NCBI GenBank assembly: GCA_030549205.1 | Contig: JAUKTV010000003.1 | Coordinates: 2,852,001-2,916,000, forward strand | DNA from: Apiosordaria backusii | Lineage: Eukaryota > Ascomycota > Sordariomycetes > Sordariales > Lasiosphaeriaceae | Direction: 5' to 3' | DNA: 64,000 nt | Shown: in pieces, positions 34,065 to 42,391 of the stretch | How the letters are laid out: every line of letters begins with the position of its first letter | Numbering within the stretch: position 1 is the stretch's first letter | The notes under the pieces: generated by a model | What the model saw: only the letters and a program-made list of their open reading frames with translations | Database searches by the model: none | Told to the model about the DNA's origin: nothing | Made by a program: the position numbers and the translations under genes

Positions 34065-34816
34065 AGCTTAATATTAAAAGCACTAGTTTTTAAAACCTAA
34101 AAGCTTTTATTCTTTAATAAGGTAAAGGACCTATTTATTAAGATCTTTTATTAAAAGTATAGTGGTCTTTTAAGCAGTTTAACTTAAAGAAGGTACTATA
34201 ATAAGTATAGTAATAGAGGCCAATAGACCTATATAAATTAAAGTAACCGAAAATAAGGATAGCATAAGTAGGTTTATAGAAGGTTTAAAAGAAGACTTAA
34301 AGAGGCTTAAAGTAGTATATTCCAGTAGGAAGCAAATGTTAAAACTATTAATATAAATATTAACTTAATTAATTTTAACATTTAAAGCTTTAATTTAATT
34401 AATAAAACCTACTATAGCAGCCTCAATTCTATTATTAAAGGTAATTATAAGGTTATTTTATAGTTATTGAAAGTATTAAGTAAAGTTAAGGCCTTTAGAA
34501 AGGTTAGAAGTTAATAGAAAGCTAAAGGTCCTTAAAGTTTTAGGGCTTATAGGAGGATTATATATATCTTTATCCTTTATAGTAAAGAAAGTTAAAAGCT
34601 TAAAAGGAAAGTAGAAGTACTATTGGAAGTATTAGAATACTATTTTTTAGGTCTTTAGTATTTAAAAGGAAAGTAAAAGCACTGTTAAAAGTATTAGAAC
34701 GTTATTTCTTAAGTCTTTAATAGTCTAAAATAAATAGGGCTTATAGGATAGGTATTATTATAAAGGCTATAAAATAAAGAAATTTACTTAAGTAGTATAA
34801 GCCTAGGCTTATAATC

Positions 34817-35495
34817 TATTAAAATAGGTATCTTATAGGCCTATAAATATAGACCTATATAAGAAATAGCGTAGAATATTAAAAGTAAAGAAGGTTTTAT
34901 TTACAGTATATAATAGTAGTTAAGTATTAAAGGAATGTAGATTATAAAGGCAATACCTTATAATATATAGAAGGTAAATACTATAATATAGGCTTATAAA
35001 ATACTATAAAATATAGTAAATTAGTATATTAAATGAACTTATTAGTTAGGAAAATATTATAGTAAATAGTTGTAAAGGACAAAACCTATTATAGGTCTTT
35101 AGCTTTATATCGCTCTTTAAACCTTTCTCCGTTTTAAAGCTTAAATACCTATTAAGTTTGCTAACTATAGAGCCTAAATACCTATTAAGTTTATTAACTG
35201 TAGGGCTTAAATGTCTATTAAGTCTGCTAACTGTAAACTTAACTGGCTAGCTAAGTCTAATTGTTAAGTGCATTAGTTGGAAGCTGTTTATAGGGTATAG
35301 GGCATTAACGTTTTACCGTTATAGTATGCTAACTGTTTAGGGTTTTAGGCTGCTTTAGAGGTCCGAAGACTACTGCAATTGCCGTAGTAGAGTGTTAGTA
35401 AGCGCTGTGATTTTAAGCTATTAGTTGTTATTAGCCCTGTAGGTTATAGGCCAAAATACACTGTAAAGTCCACAATTAAGTGCTGTATTTCAATA
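34817..35495 (-). repeat. LTR D: 5' LTR of outer copia element
   Basis: 679 bases. The outer part (35330-35495) is lightly mutated and the inner part (34817-34930) heavily mutated. Confidence 0.92.
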
Positions 35496-35500
35496 AATTA

Positions 35501-36095
35501 TAAGGCTAATAATAATTTAGCCTTTAACGGTAATAATAGGTATATTAGGTAATGCTATTTTTATCGAATGTAAAGTTTAGAAGGTATAGTTAATAGTACT
35601 AATCCTTACCTCTTTAATAGGCAGAGATATATTTATCTTTATTTACGCTATTTAAAGGTATAATTGACATAATATATACTATTTAAAATACTGAAGTAAA
35701 ATATAGCTTAAAAGCGCCAATCTCTATATTCAATATAAGCACTGACAATTATTAAGCTTTTCCGGTGTTTTCTATAGTACAAGGCGGCCACCAGCCAACT
35801 CAAAAAAGCCCACTTTAGCCAGGTTTAGTCATCAAACAACACAGACACTCTCTCTCTCTCACATTCTCCATATCTCACTCGCTCAGAAAGGTATTGTACA
35901 AAATTCCATTACAACAAGTCAAATTTATTTCTTACCATCGTAGTCTAAGTTTCTACTCCAGATACTCGTCCCCAACCTCATAATATGTATGCTAAGAAAA
36001 CGCCCCCTTGATGCAAAATCCAAATAAACAGACAGGAAAACCTCCCCATCGCCCAATGTCATAGTTCGTGTCTCATAATACAAGCCACCCCGCCC
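35501..36095. other. AT-rich flank, then BCS1-like 3' region
   Basis: AT-rich, RIP-like sequence continues to about 35760, then composition returns to normal. A CT-rich stretch at 35839-35880 repeats 14 bases (ACACAGACACTCTC) also present at the left border (21607-21620). The rest is the 3' UTR side of the BCS1-like gene. Confidence 0.55.
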
Positions 36096-38390
36096 TTAAG
36101 CGGCAACTTCTTCCACTTTTGTTGTCTCAACAACAGCAGAAGCCGTAACCTCAGCAGGCGTAGCACCATACCCCGAATCCCCCGAAACCTCCGCCTTTTC
36201 CACCACCTCCTCATTCGCCTTTTTCGTGTCAATCGTCATTGTCTTGTTAGGAGCAGCGACGACGACAGCAACTGGCTCGAGTTTGAGCTCTGGAACTGGT
36301 GTCGCCGCCGCTTCAGAACCGCTCGGAGGGGGCGTGTCAACCCTAACCTCAACAACAGGAGTCGGCGCAGCAACAGCAGCCACCTTGGCCTTCTTCTCCT
36401 TCTTCCCACCCATCTTCTTCCCCTTCTTAGCCTTCTTCTTCGGCTTCTCTTCCTCACTCTCACTCCCCTCACTCCCCTCATCACTCTCCCCATCACTTCC
36501 ATCCGACTCAGCAGCAGAATCCTCATCATCATCATCATCACTTTCCGTATTATCCCCCTTCCTCCCCTTTCTCCTCTTCTTAGCAGCAGCAGCCTTCTTC
36601 TTCGCCTTCTTGGCCGCCTTCTTCGCAGCCTTCTTCGCCTCCTCCTCTTTTTTCTTTGCCTGTTCAATCTCCCGCTCTTTTTGCTCTTTACGTGCCACGA
36701 CCAACCATTCTTCCACCCCGGCGACGGCAGCTTCAGGGTTGCGCTTGTTCTTCAGCAAAAACCCCTGGATTTCCGCCGGAGAAAACTCCATGGGGGGAAC
36801 TTTGGCCGCGAATTCACTGGCTAGGGCGTCGACCTTGTCGATGATCTTTTGCTTCTCCCTCTCCTTGTCCTCCTTGTCCTTTTTGTCCTGGTCAGAAACG
36901 GGGGTGGCAGTGGCAATGGCGACCTTGTTGAGTTTCTTCTCCAACGCGGTAAGGGCGGGGGAGTTAGCCCCAGGAAGGGAGGGGAGGTCATCCCCCTCCA
37001 AAGGAGCGTAAATAGCCCTGAATATCGCGGCAGTCATGTCTTGATCTGCCTTGTCAAACTTGACTTGCATGTCGACTCTACCTGGGCGGATGAGGGCTTT
37101 GTCGAGTTTTTCAAGGTGGTTCGTTGTCATGATTAGCACGCGGCCTTCTTGGGAGGCGACGCCATCCAGTATGTTGAGGAGGCCGGAGAGGGAGAGGCGG
37201 CCGGGGAGGGGGAGGGGTTTTCCCCCGCCGGGGGGGGATTTGGCAAGGTCGGTTGATGATACCACGGCTGTGGAGTCGGTTGGGGAGGTGTCGGACGAAG
37301 AACTGGTGTTCTTGTCCTTGTCCTCGCGGGTGTGGGTTAGGCCTGCGGTGTCGATGTCTTCTAGGAGGACTACGCATCGTCTGGGGAGCTCAGCGAATAA
37401 GCTGGCGAGGTTTTCTTCTGTGGCTGTCATGGAGGATAGGGAGACGATGTAGATTCTCATTTTGAAGAAGCCGGCTAGGGCGAGGGAGAGGGAGGATTTG
37501 CCTGTTCCTGGGGGCCCCCAGAGGAGGTAGCCGCGGCGGTAGGGGATACCGCGGTTGGCGTACCAGCGACGGGTGGCGGGGTTGAGGTAGTCGGTTACAT
37601 CCTCGATTAGCTTCTTTTTTACGTCTTCGTTGAGGATGACAGTGGAGAAGGGCCTCGAAGTGCGAGCCATGCACCGCTGCCAGGTGGGCTCCATGCCTGT
37701 TCCTTTGAGAGCGCCGCGGTAGATGAGGGTTTTGGCCTCGTCGCGCTTGAGGTACATTTGTCTTGCTTCGTTGAGAAGCTCCTTTAGCACCCAAGGGTTG
37801 CGGCCGAAGCAGGAGATGGAAATCTCTTCCCGCTCGCTGGTGGTGTAAAAGGGGGATTGGGTCGACGGTTGCGTGCGTCTGAAGATGAGAAGACGGCGCT
37901 TGTAGATGAACCAGTGGGAGCCAAAGGTGGGGGTGTACGCGAGGGCCTTCTTTTTCTTCTTAGAAACGACGGCGCCGGTCTCGTCTACTTCTGTCCCGTC
38001 GTCGTCGTCGTCGTCGCTCATGGCCCACATCCACCAGTACACCCTTGAGTTGAGGTTGGTGTTGGCCACGAAGCGGCGAGCACCCTGAGAGAAGGTTTGC
38101 TGGGCTACCCAGCCCATGAGCATGTTGTAGATCTCGTCGTCGGTGCGGACGTCGACTACGGACATGAGGTGGGATTCCATTAGGTCGGAGAGGTAGGAGG
38201 AGAGGTAGCGCCAGGCGGCGGCGACGAAGGAGAGGGAGAGCAGCACTGGGAGGTAGAGGTTGAGGTTGATGCCTAGGTTGGTTTGGAGAAAATTTGCGAG
38301 GAGGGTGAAGCCTGGGAAGAGAAAGTCCAACATGGCGATGGGGCTCAACGGGGGCTCGCCCGTCCCTGGGGGAATGAGAGTTTCGTTCAT
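36096..38390 (-). CDS. BCS1-like AAA ATPase with long charged C-terminal tail
   Basis: 764-residue single-exon protein. N-terminal part: membrane helix at about residues 36-55 (LYLPVLLSLSFVAAAWRYL) and a BCS1_N-type domain to about 240. The AAA module follows: Walker A GPPGTGKSS, Walker B CVVLLEDID, an about 45-residue Ser/Pro/Thr-rich insert, then GLLNILDGVASQEGRVLIMTTNH and RPGRVD. The tail (about 530-764) alternates Lys-rich and Asp/Glu-rich low-complexity blocks. Canonical Bcs1, the mitochondrial translocase for the Rieske protein, is about 450-500 residues and lacks this tail, so this is one of the fungal BCS1-like paralogues of unknown substrate. I start at the Met at 38390; the 36 codons before it include a Phe run encoded by a GAA repeat on the plus strand (38444-38472) and look like leader. 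The plus-strand 261-codon frame is a shadow. Confidence 0.88.
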   Translation of the reverse strand: MNETLIPPGTGEPPLSPIAMLDFLFPGFTLLANFLQTNLGINLNLYLPVLLSLSFVAAAWRYLSSYLSDLMESHLMSVVDVRTDDEIYNMLMGWVAQQTFSQGARRFVANTNLNSRVYWWMWAMSDDDDDDGTEVDETGAVVSKKKKKALAYTPTFGSHWFIYKRRLLIFRRTQPSTQSPFYTTSEREEISISCFGRNPWVLKELLNEARQMYLKRDEAKTLIYRGALKGTGMEPTWQRCMARTSRPFSTVILNEDVKKKLIEDVTDYLNPATRRWYANRGIPYRRGYLLWGPPGTGKSSLSLALAGFFKMRIYIVSLSSMTATEENLASLFAELPRRCVVLLEDIDTAGLTHTREDKDKNTSSSSDTSPTDSTAVVSSTDLAKSPPGGGKPLPLPGRLSLSGLLNILDGVASQEGRVLIMTTNHLEKLDKALIRPGRVDMQVKFDKADQDMTAAIFRAIYAPLEGDDLPSLPGANSPALTALEKKLNKVAIATATPVSDQDKKDKEDKEREKQKIIDKVDALASEFAAKVPPMEFSPAEIQGFLLKNKRNPEAAVAGVEEWLVVARKEQKEREIEQAKKKEEEAKKAAKKAAKKAKKKAAAAKKRRKGRKGDNTESDDDDDEDSAAESDGSDGESDEGSEGSESEEEKPKKKAKKGKKMGGKKEKKAKVAAVAAPTPVVEVRVDTPPPSGSEAAATPVPELKLEPVAVVVAAPNKTMTIDTKKANEEVVEKAEVSGDSGYGATPAEVTASAVVETTKVEEVAA

Positions 38391-41300
38391 GGTGATGCTA
38401 TGTCGATCGACAGTGGGAGAGTGATAGTGAGAAGAAAGGTGAGGGAAGAAGAAGAAGAAGAAGAAGAAGAAGGTAATTATAGACAATCTGCCAGGCACCA
38501 GGAGGGTAATAGCTGGTCAAACTAGGACCATGAAAGCTTCCTTGTCTTCGGCGTGAGTCAACCCCCTGAGGACTTGCGGGTCTTCTTACAGACTCAAGAC
38601 AAGACGGTGTTGAGAAACTAAAACATGTGAGATGTGAAAGAAAGAGCCATCTTATATATATCTCCCATGATCCTTGTCTGCCAGAGCCTCATCGACGTAG
38701 ATCAAGGCATGGATCCGTCGGTGGACTCACAAGGCAGCACAGCACGGCGAGGCGTGCATACTCACCCTGCATCTGATACCTCTGAAGGTGTATACCCCTG
38801 TCTGTTCAACCCTTGTTGATTCGTGGAGTCAACGGGAAAGAAGAAGAAGAGGCATCCGTCATGTGCATCATGAACGCCATTGTAAACCCTATTGGCTCAA
38901 CTTTATGCGGCTTACTCTCTTCTCGGTAGAGACCCCAGGAAGGTAAGCGGCCAGGCTGGCGGCCCTTGGGAGAGGGAGGAGGGGCGCAGGCGGGGTTCAG
39001 ACCGTAGGATTGGGAGGCCACACGCAGTGAGGACATGTGCATAATCCTATATACAGCCCTACAACTTGATCCACCTACTTGGGCGATTTCATTGAGAGTT
39101 GAGACCAGATGCCAAGCCAAAGTTCGACGCCACCAACAAGCCTTTACCGCGACCAGGTACCGTAGCAATTCGTTATCCGGCGATGATGACAGTGACTTGT
39201 CCATCTAGTGTATGCCGTGAGAAGTTTCTGGCAGACGTTTTCTTTTGTTCTGTATATCTTGTGTCCGTGTCTGTGTCTTGTGGCGGATGCTCGTTGGCTG
39301 TCTTTAACATTCTGTGGACTCACTCGGCGTGTCCTCAAACCCAAACAAAGCACCGGCCAGACAAATGTGGACCGAAGCATCATCATTGCCGAAGTACAAC
39401 CCTCCAGGATCACAAACTTTATTTATTTTGGTGGCCTAAGCTGTGGCGCACTAACGTTTGTGATCCTGGAGGGTTGTAGGTAACCGACTGGGGATTGCAC
39501 CTGCATCCACTGCTCACAAAGGACATGGCATCAGCGGTATTCTCTAGCATGTTGTTGGAGACCCCGAAAGAGTCACCAATTCAGGTCCCGCAAGAAGCAC
39601 AGGTACAGCACAAAGGTTTGGTATTCAAACGGCGGTATACCAAGAGCCGTACTAGAACGTACCGGGCAAGAAACATCCAAGGACCTCAGTTGTATGATTG
39701 GCTCAAGTTTGCGAGGACGGATGCTGTGGGTTGCTGTTGAAGGTGGCCAAATACTAGTGTCAGTTACTACAAGTGAGAAGTCAACTCAGCCTCCCCCACG
39801 TATGTGCCTCTTTGAGAGCAGCTTGAAAAAACGTCACCACTCAACCAGGGGGGTTAAACAGACCTTGAAGTTACCTTGCCCTGCCCCCGCCGCATCATGT
39901 GTAAGAAGTGAAATCAAGATATCAAAGCTTTATCCTGGCCCTTGTTGCGCTGGACATTATGTCAGATTCCAAGGCTCGGTGCACGGCAATTGTTGAGACT
40001 GAGATCTTTCCGGTTTTTGCGCAGCTGTACGGTGTGAGATTGAAGATCAGGCATCAACTGTGCTGACGCTTGAACTCGACAAGTTCCTAATTTGCCGTCT
40101 GTTTTGGAAGCCTTGTGAGGGACACTAAAATGAATGGGGTGCTTGGAACTTTGTGATTATCATATCCTCATCAGAATGTCCTGGTTGCGGGGCTTCTGTG
40201 TTGCTGCGCTATTGTGGATTCAAACCGACATGGTTACTTGCTGTGAAGACGGATGTAACGATTCCACAGCTATCTGATATGCCTGTAGAAATCGACATCG
40301 AGAAGGCCGCTGCTGTGCAACACCAGTCTTCTAAAAAAGATTTGGTGCCTGATTGTGAAGAGTTGTGAGATGCTTGTGAAGTGCGGGGGAGACGTCCCAT
40401 TGATGCCTGGAAAATATGTCAGATATTCTTCTTGGGATACCAGATACATTTTCCATTTGTCTCGGTGGGCGACCGTCTGCCTATGGAGACGAGACCCTCA
40501 ACGATCTAAGGTGAGTGAGTGCTTATCACCGTGGTGAACCTCCAATGGCTGGCGGGGTAGGCGTTGGATGGTTCGCGGACTGCGGCCAAGGGCGGGGTAC
40601 TCAAGGTGAGGGTGGTGGTGTGGTGCCTTGCTGGCCGCAGCATTCCATATGGTTGGTCAACGGAGCCCGAGCGGATGAACCGGTCGGTGGCCGTCTGCCG
40701 TCAACTTGGAACTTAGATCACATGCCGGTTACGCCGATGGAGGCCGTAACCTCCCCTCCGATTGGTGAATGGGTAATCAAGGTCCTCCTGCACAGTCATC
40801 ATAGCTCGGGATGCAGTCTGAAGCAGTGCCTCAATGGCTGCCTCATCCATTCGGCCCTGTTGTTCTGTCGAGCTGTCCTGAGGCACAGAGTGCAACTTCC
40901 TCATCATGAAGTTCTCTGATGGTTAGCCCGAACCGTGATGATGCTACAGTCTAAGCGCCGTGATGACAACCGTCACATGCGGGAGTACTGTGCGATGATT
41001 CCCGGAACAGCGCTTGTAAAATATTGGATGTGATCTGGAAGAAATTGTAGAGCACAGTGTGTTGCGCTGTACCCGGTCCAGTTGACGTCCTGTTGTTGAT
41101 TCAGTGTTCCATTGTGAGGGAAAGGTCGGAAATGCTTACTGAGGAGGCCAAGATGAAGTTCGTGGGCCTAAACTGTCAGGGTTAGGGGTAAGCCAGGAGA
41201 GCACCCAAAAGGTCATGAAGAGACGACCAGCAATGGCAATATGTATGAGCGCAAAAGAAGTAGCTTCATAATGCATCAGAGACCATAATCGTTAACCATA

Positions 41301-41611
41301 AGTAGGTATGCTCCAAGTGTCCTGTCATCACCGCCCCAGACCCACAAACGCCATGAGGACTGCACCCAACCTTTTTTTGTGTATAGTTCCGAAATTCGGT
41401 ATCCAAAACCATGAACATCCGTCCTGTTGTCCGGATCAACCTGTGATATGATGTTACAAGGAAACCCTGGCCCACCCCTCAGTTTCCAAGAGAATGAAAG
41501 AAAGAGACCTGAACGCCACGTCATAACCCAGATTCCATACATGTAAAAGCCCCTGATGGCCCTCGCCTTGTTGGCCCCTTGATTGCCGCTACTCACAAAC
41601 ACCGGACGCCT
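38391..41611. other. Gene-poor region, no gene recognised
   Basis: About 3.2 kb. Open frames up to 134 codons occur in all frames but none has a domain or convincing splice structure. The notable structure is the foldback at 39395-39478. Composition is normal for the genome, so it is not an AT-rich RIP island. Confidence 0.5.
39395..39478. repeat. 84-bp perfect foldback (MITE-like)
   Basis: Arms 39395-39417 and 39456-39478 are perfect inverted repeats of 23 bases around a 38-base spacer. The outermost dinucleotide on both sides is TA, so it can also be read as 21-base terminal inverted repeats starting CAACCCTCC flanked by a TA duplication, the target of Tc1/mariner and Fot/Pogo elements. 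No coding capacity. Confidence 0.8.
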
Positions 41612-42391
41612 TTAACGAGCTGGCGCAAATTGTCCTGGGGGACCAGCCCCTGGAGGTGGAGGTGGCATCCCCATTCCCATTGGGGGTCTGAACCCTTGGG
41701 GCGGAGGCATACCGTGTCCGAGGGGAGGCATTTGTGGATGAGGGGAGGCTCGTGGCATGCCACCAAAGCCTGGTGGAAAGGCTCCAGGAGGAGGACCAGA
41801 AGGACCACCCATTGGAGGAGGGCCAGGAGGACCACCCATCATGGGAGGGCGACCCATTGGAGGAGGACCGCCATTGGGCATGCCCATTCGCATTGGACCT
41901 GGTGGCTGGGCGAAGGGACCTGGTTGTTGGTGACCGTACTCAGACTCGCTTCCATCGCTGCTGCTGCCATCGTCCGACTCGGAATCATCATCATCGTTGG
42001 CATCCCGGACACTGGCGTTCCTGGCCCAGGCAGCTGTGGCATTCGGATGGGAGGCTCTGCCACTTGGCCTGGACTTTGTCTTCGTGCTTTGGTCGGGGTA
42101 TTCGGCCCAGTAAACTCCCTTAGACTCAACTAAATAGTATTCGACATTGCTGCGGTTGCTGGCCCACGACCACATGGAGTTGTACGAACCGTTGCTGCCC
42201 GTCTCAAAGTCATCGTCGTAATAGTAGGCCCGGACACCTTTGACTTTCCTGGGGTCCCGGCCAGTGAACCAGATCAATGTGTTGACAGCTGGTGTTTTCG
42301 GGAGCATGCGCTGCTTCATCCGACGCGAGCCGGAGCTGGAGCCGGAGCTGGAGTTGGACCCAGAGCTGGAACCAGAACTAGAGCGAGGCAT
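41612..42391 (-). CDS. Pro/Gly/Met-rich low-complexity protein, unknown function
   Basis: 259-residue single-exon frame with ATG at 42391. The first 22 residues are Ser/Gly repeats. A compositionally normal, possibly folded segment lies at about 28-95 (TLIWFTGRDPRKVKGVRAYYYDDD, then MWSWASNRSNVEYYLVESKGVYWAEYP). An Asp/Ser acid patch follows at about 130-150, and a 100-residue tail of PPMG/GPPG repeats. I do not recognise the family. The ordered aromatic segment in the middle is the best argument that it is a real gene. No introns or membrane segments are seen. Confidence 0.6.
   Translation of the reverse strand: MPRSSSGSSSGSNSSSGSSSGSRRMKQRMLPKTPAVNTLIWFTGRDPRKVKGVRAYYYDDDFETGSNGSYNSMWSWASNRSNVEYYLVESKGVYWAEYPDQSTKTKSRPSGRASHPNATAAWARNASVRDANDDDDSESDDGSSSDGSESEYGHQQPGPFAQPPGPMRMGMPNGGPPPMGRPPMMGGPPGPPPMGGPSGPPPGAFPPGFGGMPRASPHPQMPPLGHGMPPPQGFRPPMGMGMPPPPPGAGPPGQFAPAR

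Larger units (their letters stand above)
22804..34816 (-). pseudogene. Decayed gag-pol of outer copia element, in two pieces
   Basis: Minus-strand coding remnants at 34816-31532 (gag to integrase part) and 24714-22804 (reverse transcriptase and RNase H part). They are recognised by base-for-base similarity to the plus-strand copy in element 1; for example the Lys-rich tract at about 33240-33275 mirrors 26770-26810, and 24290-24460 mirrors 29215-29385. Stops are frequent. The interval between the pieces is element 1. Confidence 0.85.
22125..35495 (-). mobile_element. Outer Ty1/copia retrotransposon (element 2), minus orientation, interrupted
   Basis: Full-length LTR element reading right to left: 5' LTR 35495-34817, internal part 34816-31532 then 24714-22804, 3' LTR 22803-22125. 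It is flanked by the 5-base target duplication aatta (22120-22124 and 35496-35500). Its internal region is split by element 1 (24715-31526 plus one copy of agtag) and also holds the 157-base insertion at 33908. Removing these leaves 5,034 internal bases and two 679-base LTRs, 6,392 in total. The polypurine tract before the 3' LTR reads ATAGAAAAGA on the minus strand. It is heavily AT-rich with coding remnants full of stops, as expected from RIP, so it cannot be active. Confidence 0.93.

Noticed and set aside
21650..35760. AT-rich block as centromere or mitochondrial insertion
   Set aside because: Almost all of it is explained by two full-length copia elements with LTRs and target duplications; no mitochondrial genes are present.
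36226..37011. 261-codon plus-strand frame of Ser/Phe/Ala repeats
   Set aside because: Antisense of the Lys/Glu-rich tail of the BCS1-like protein.
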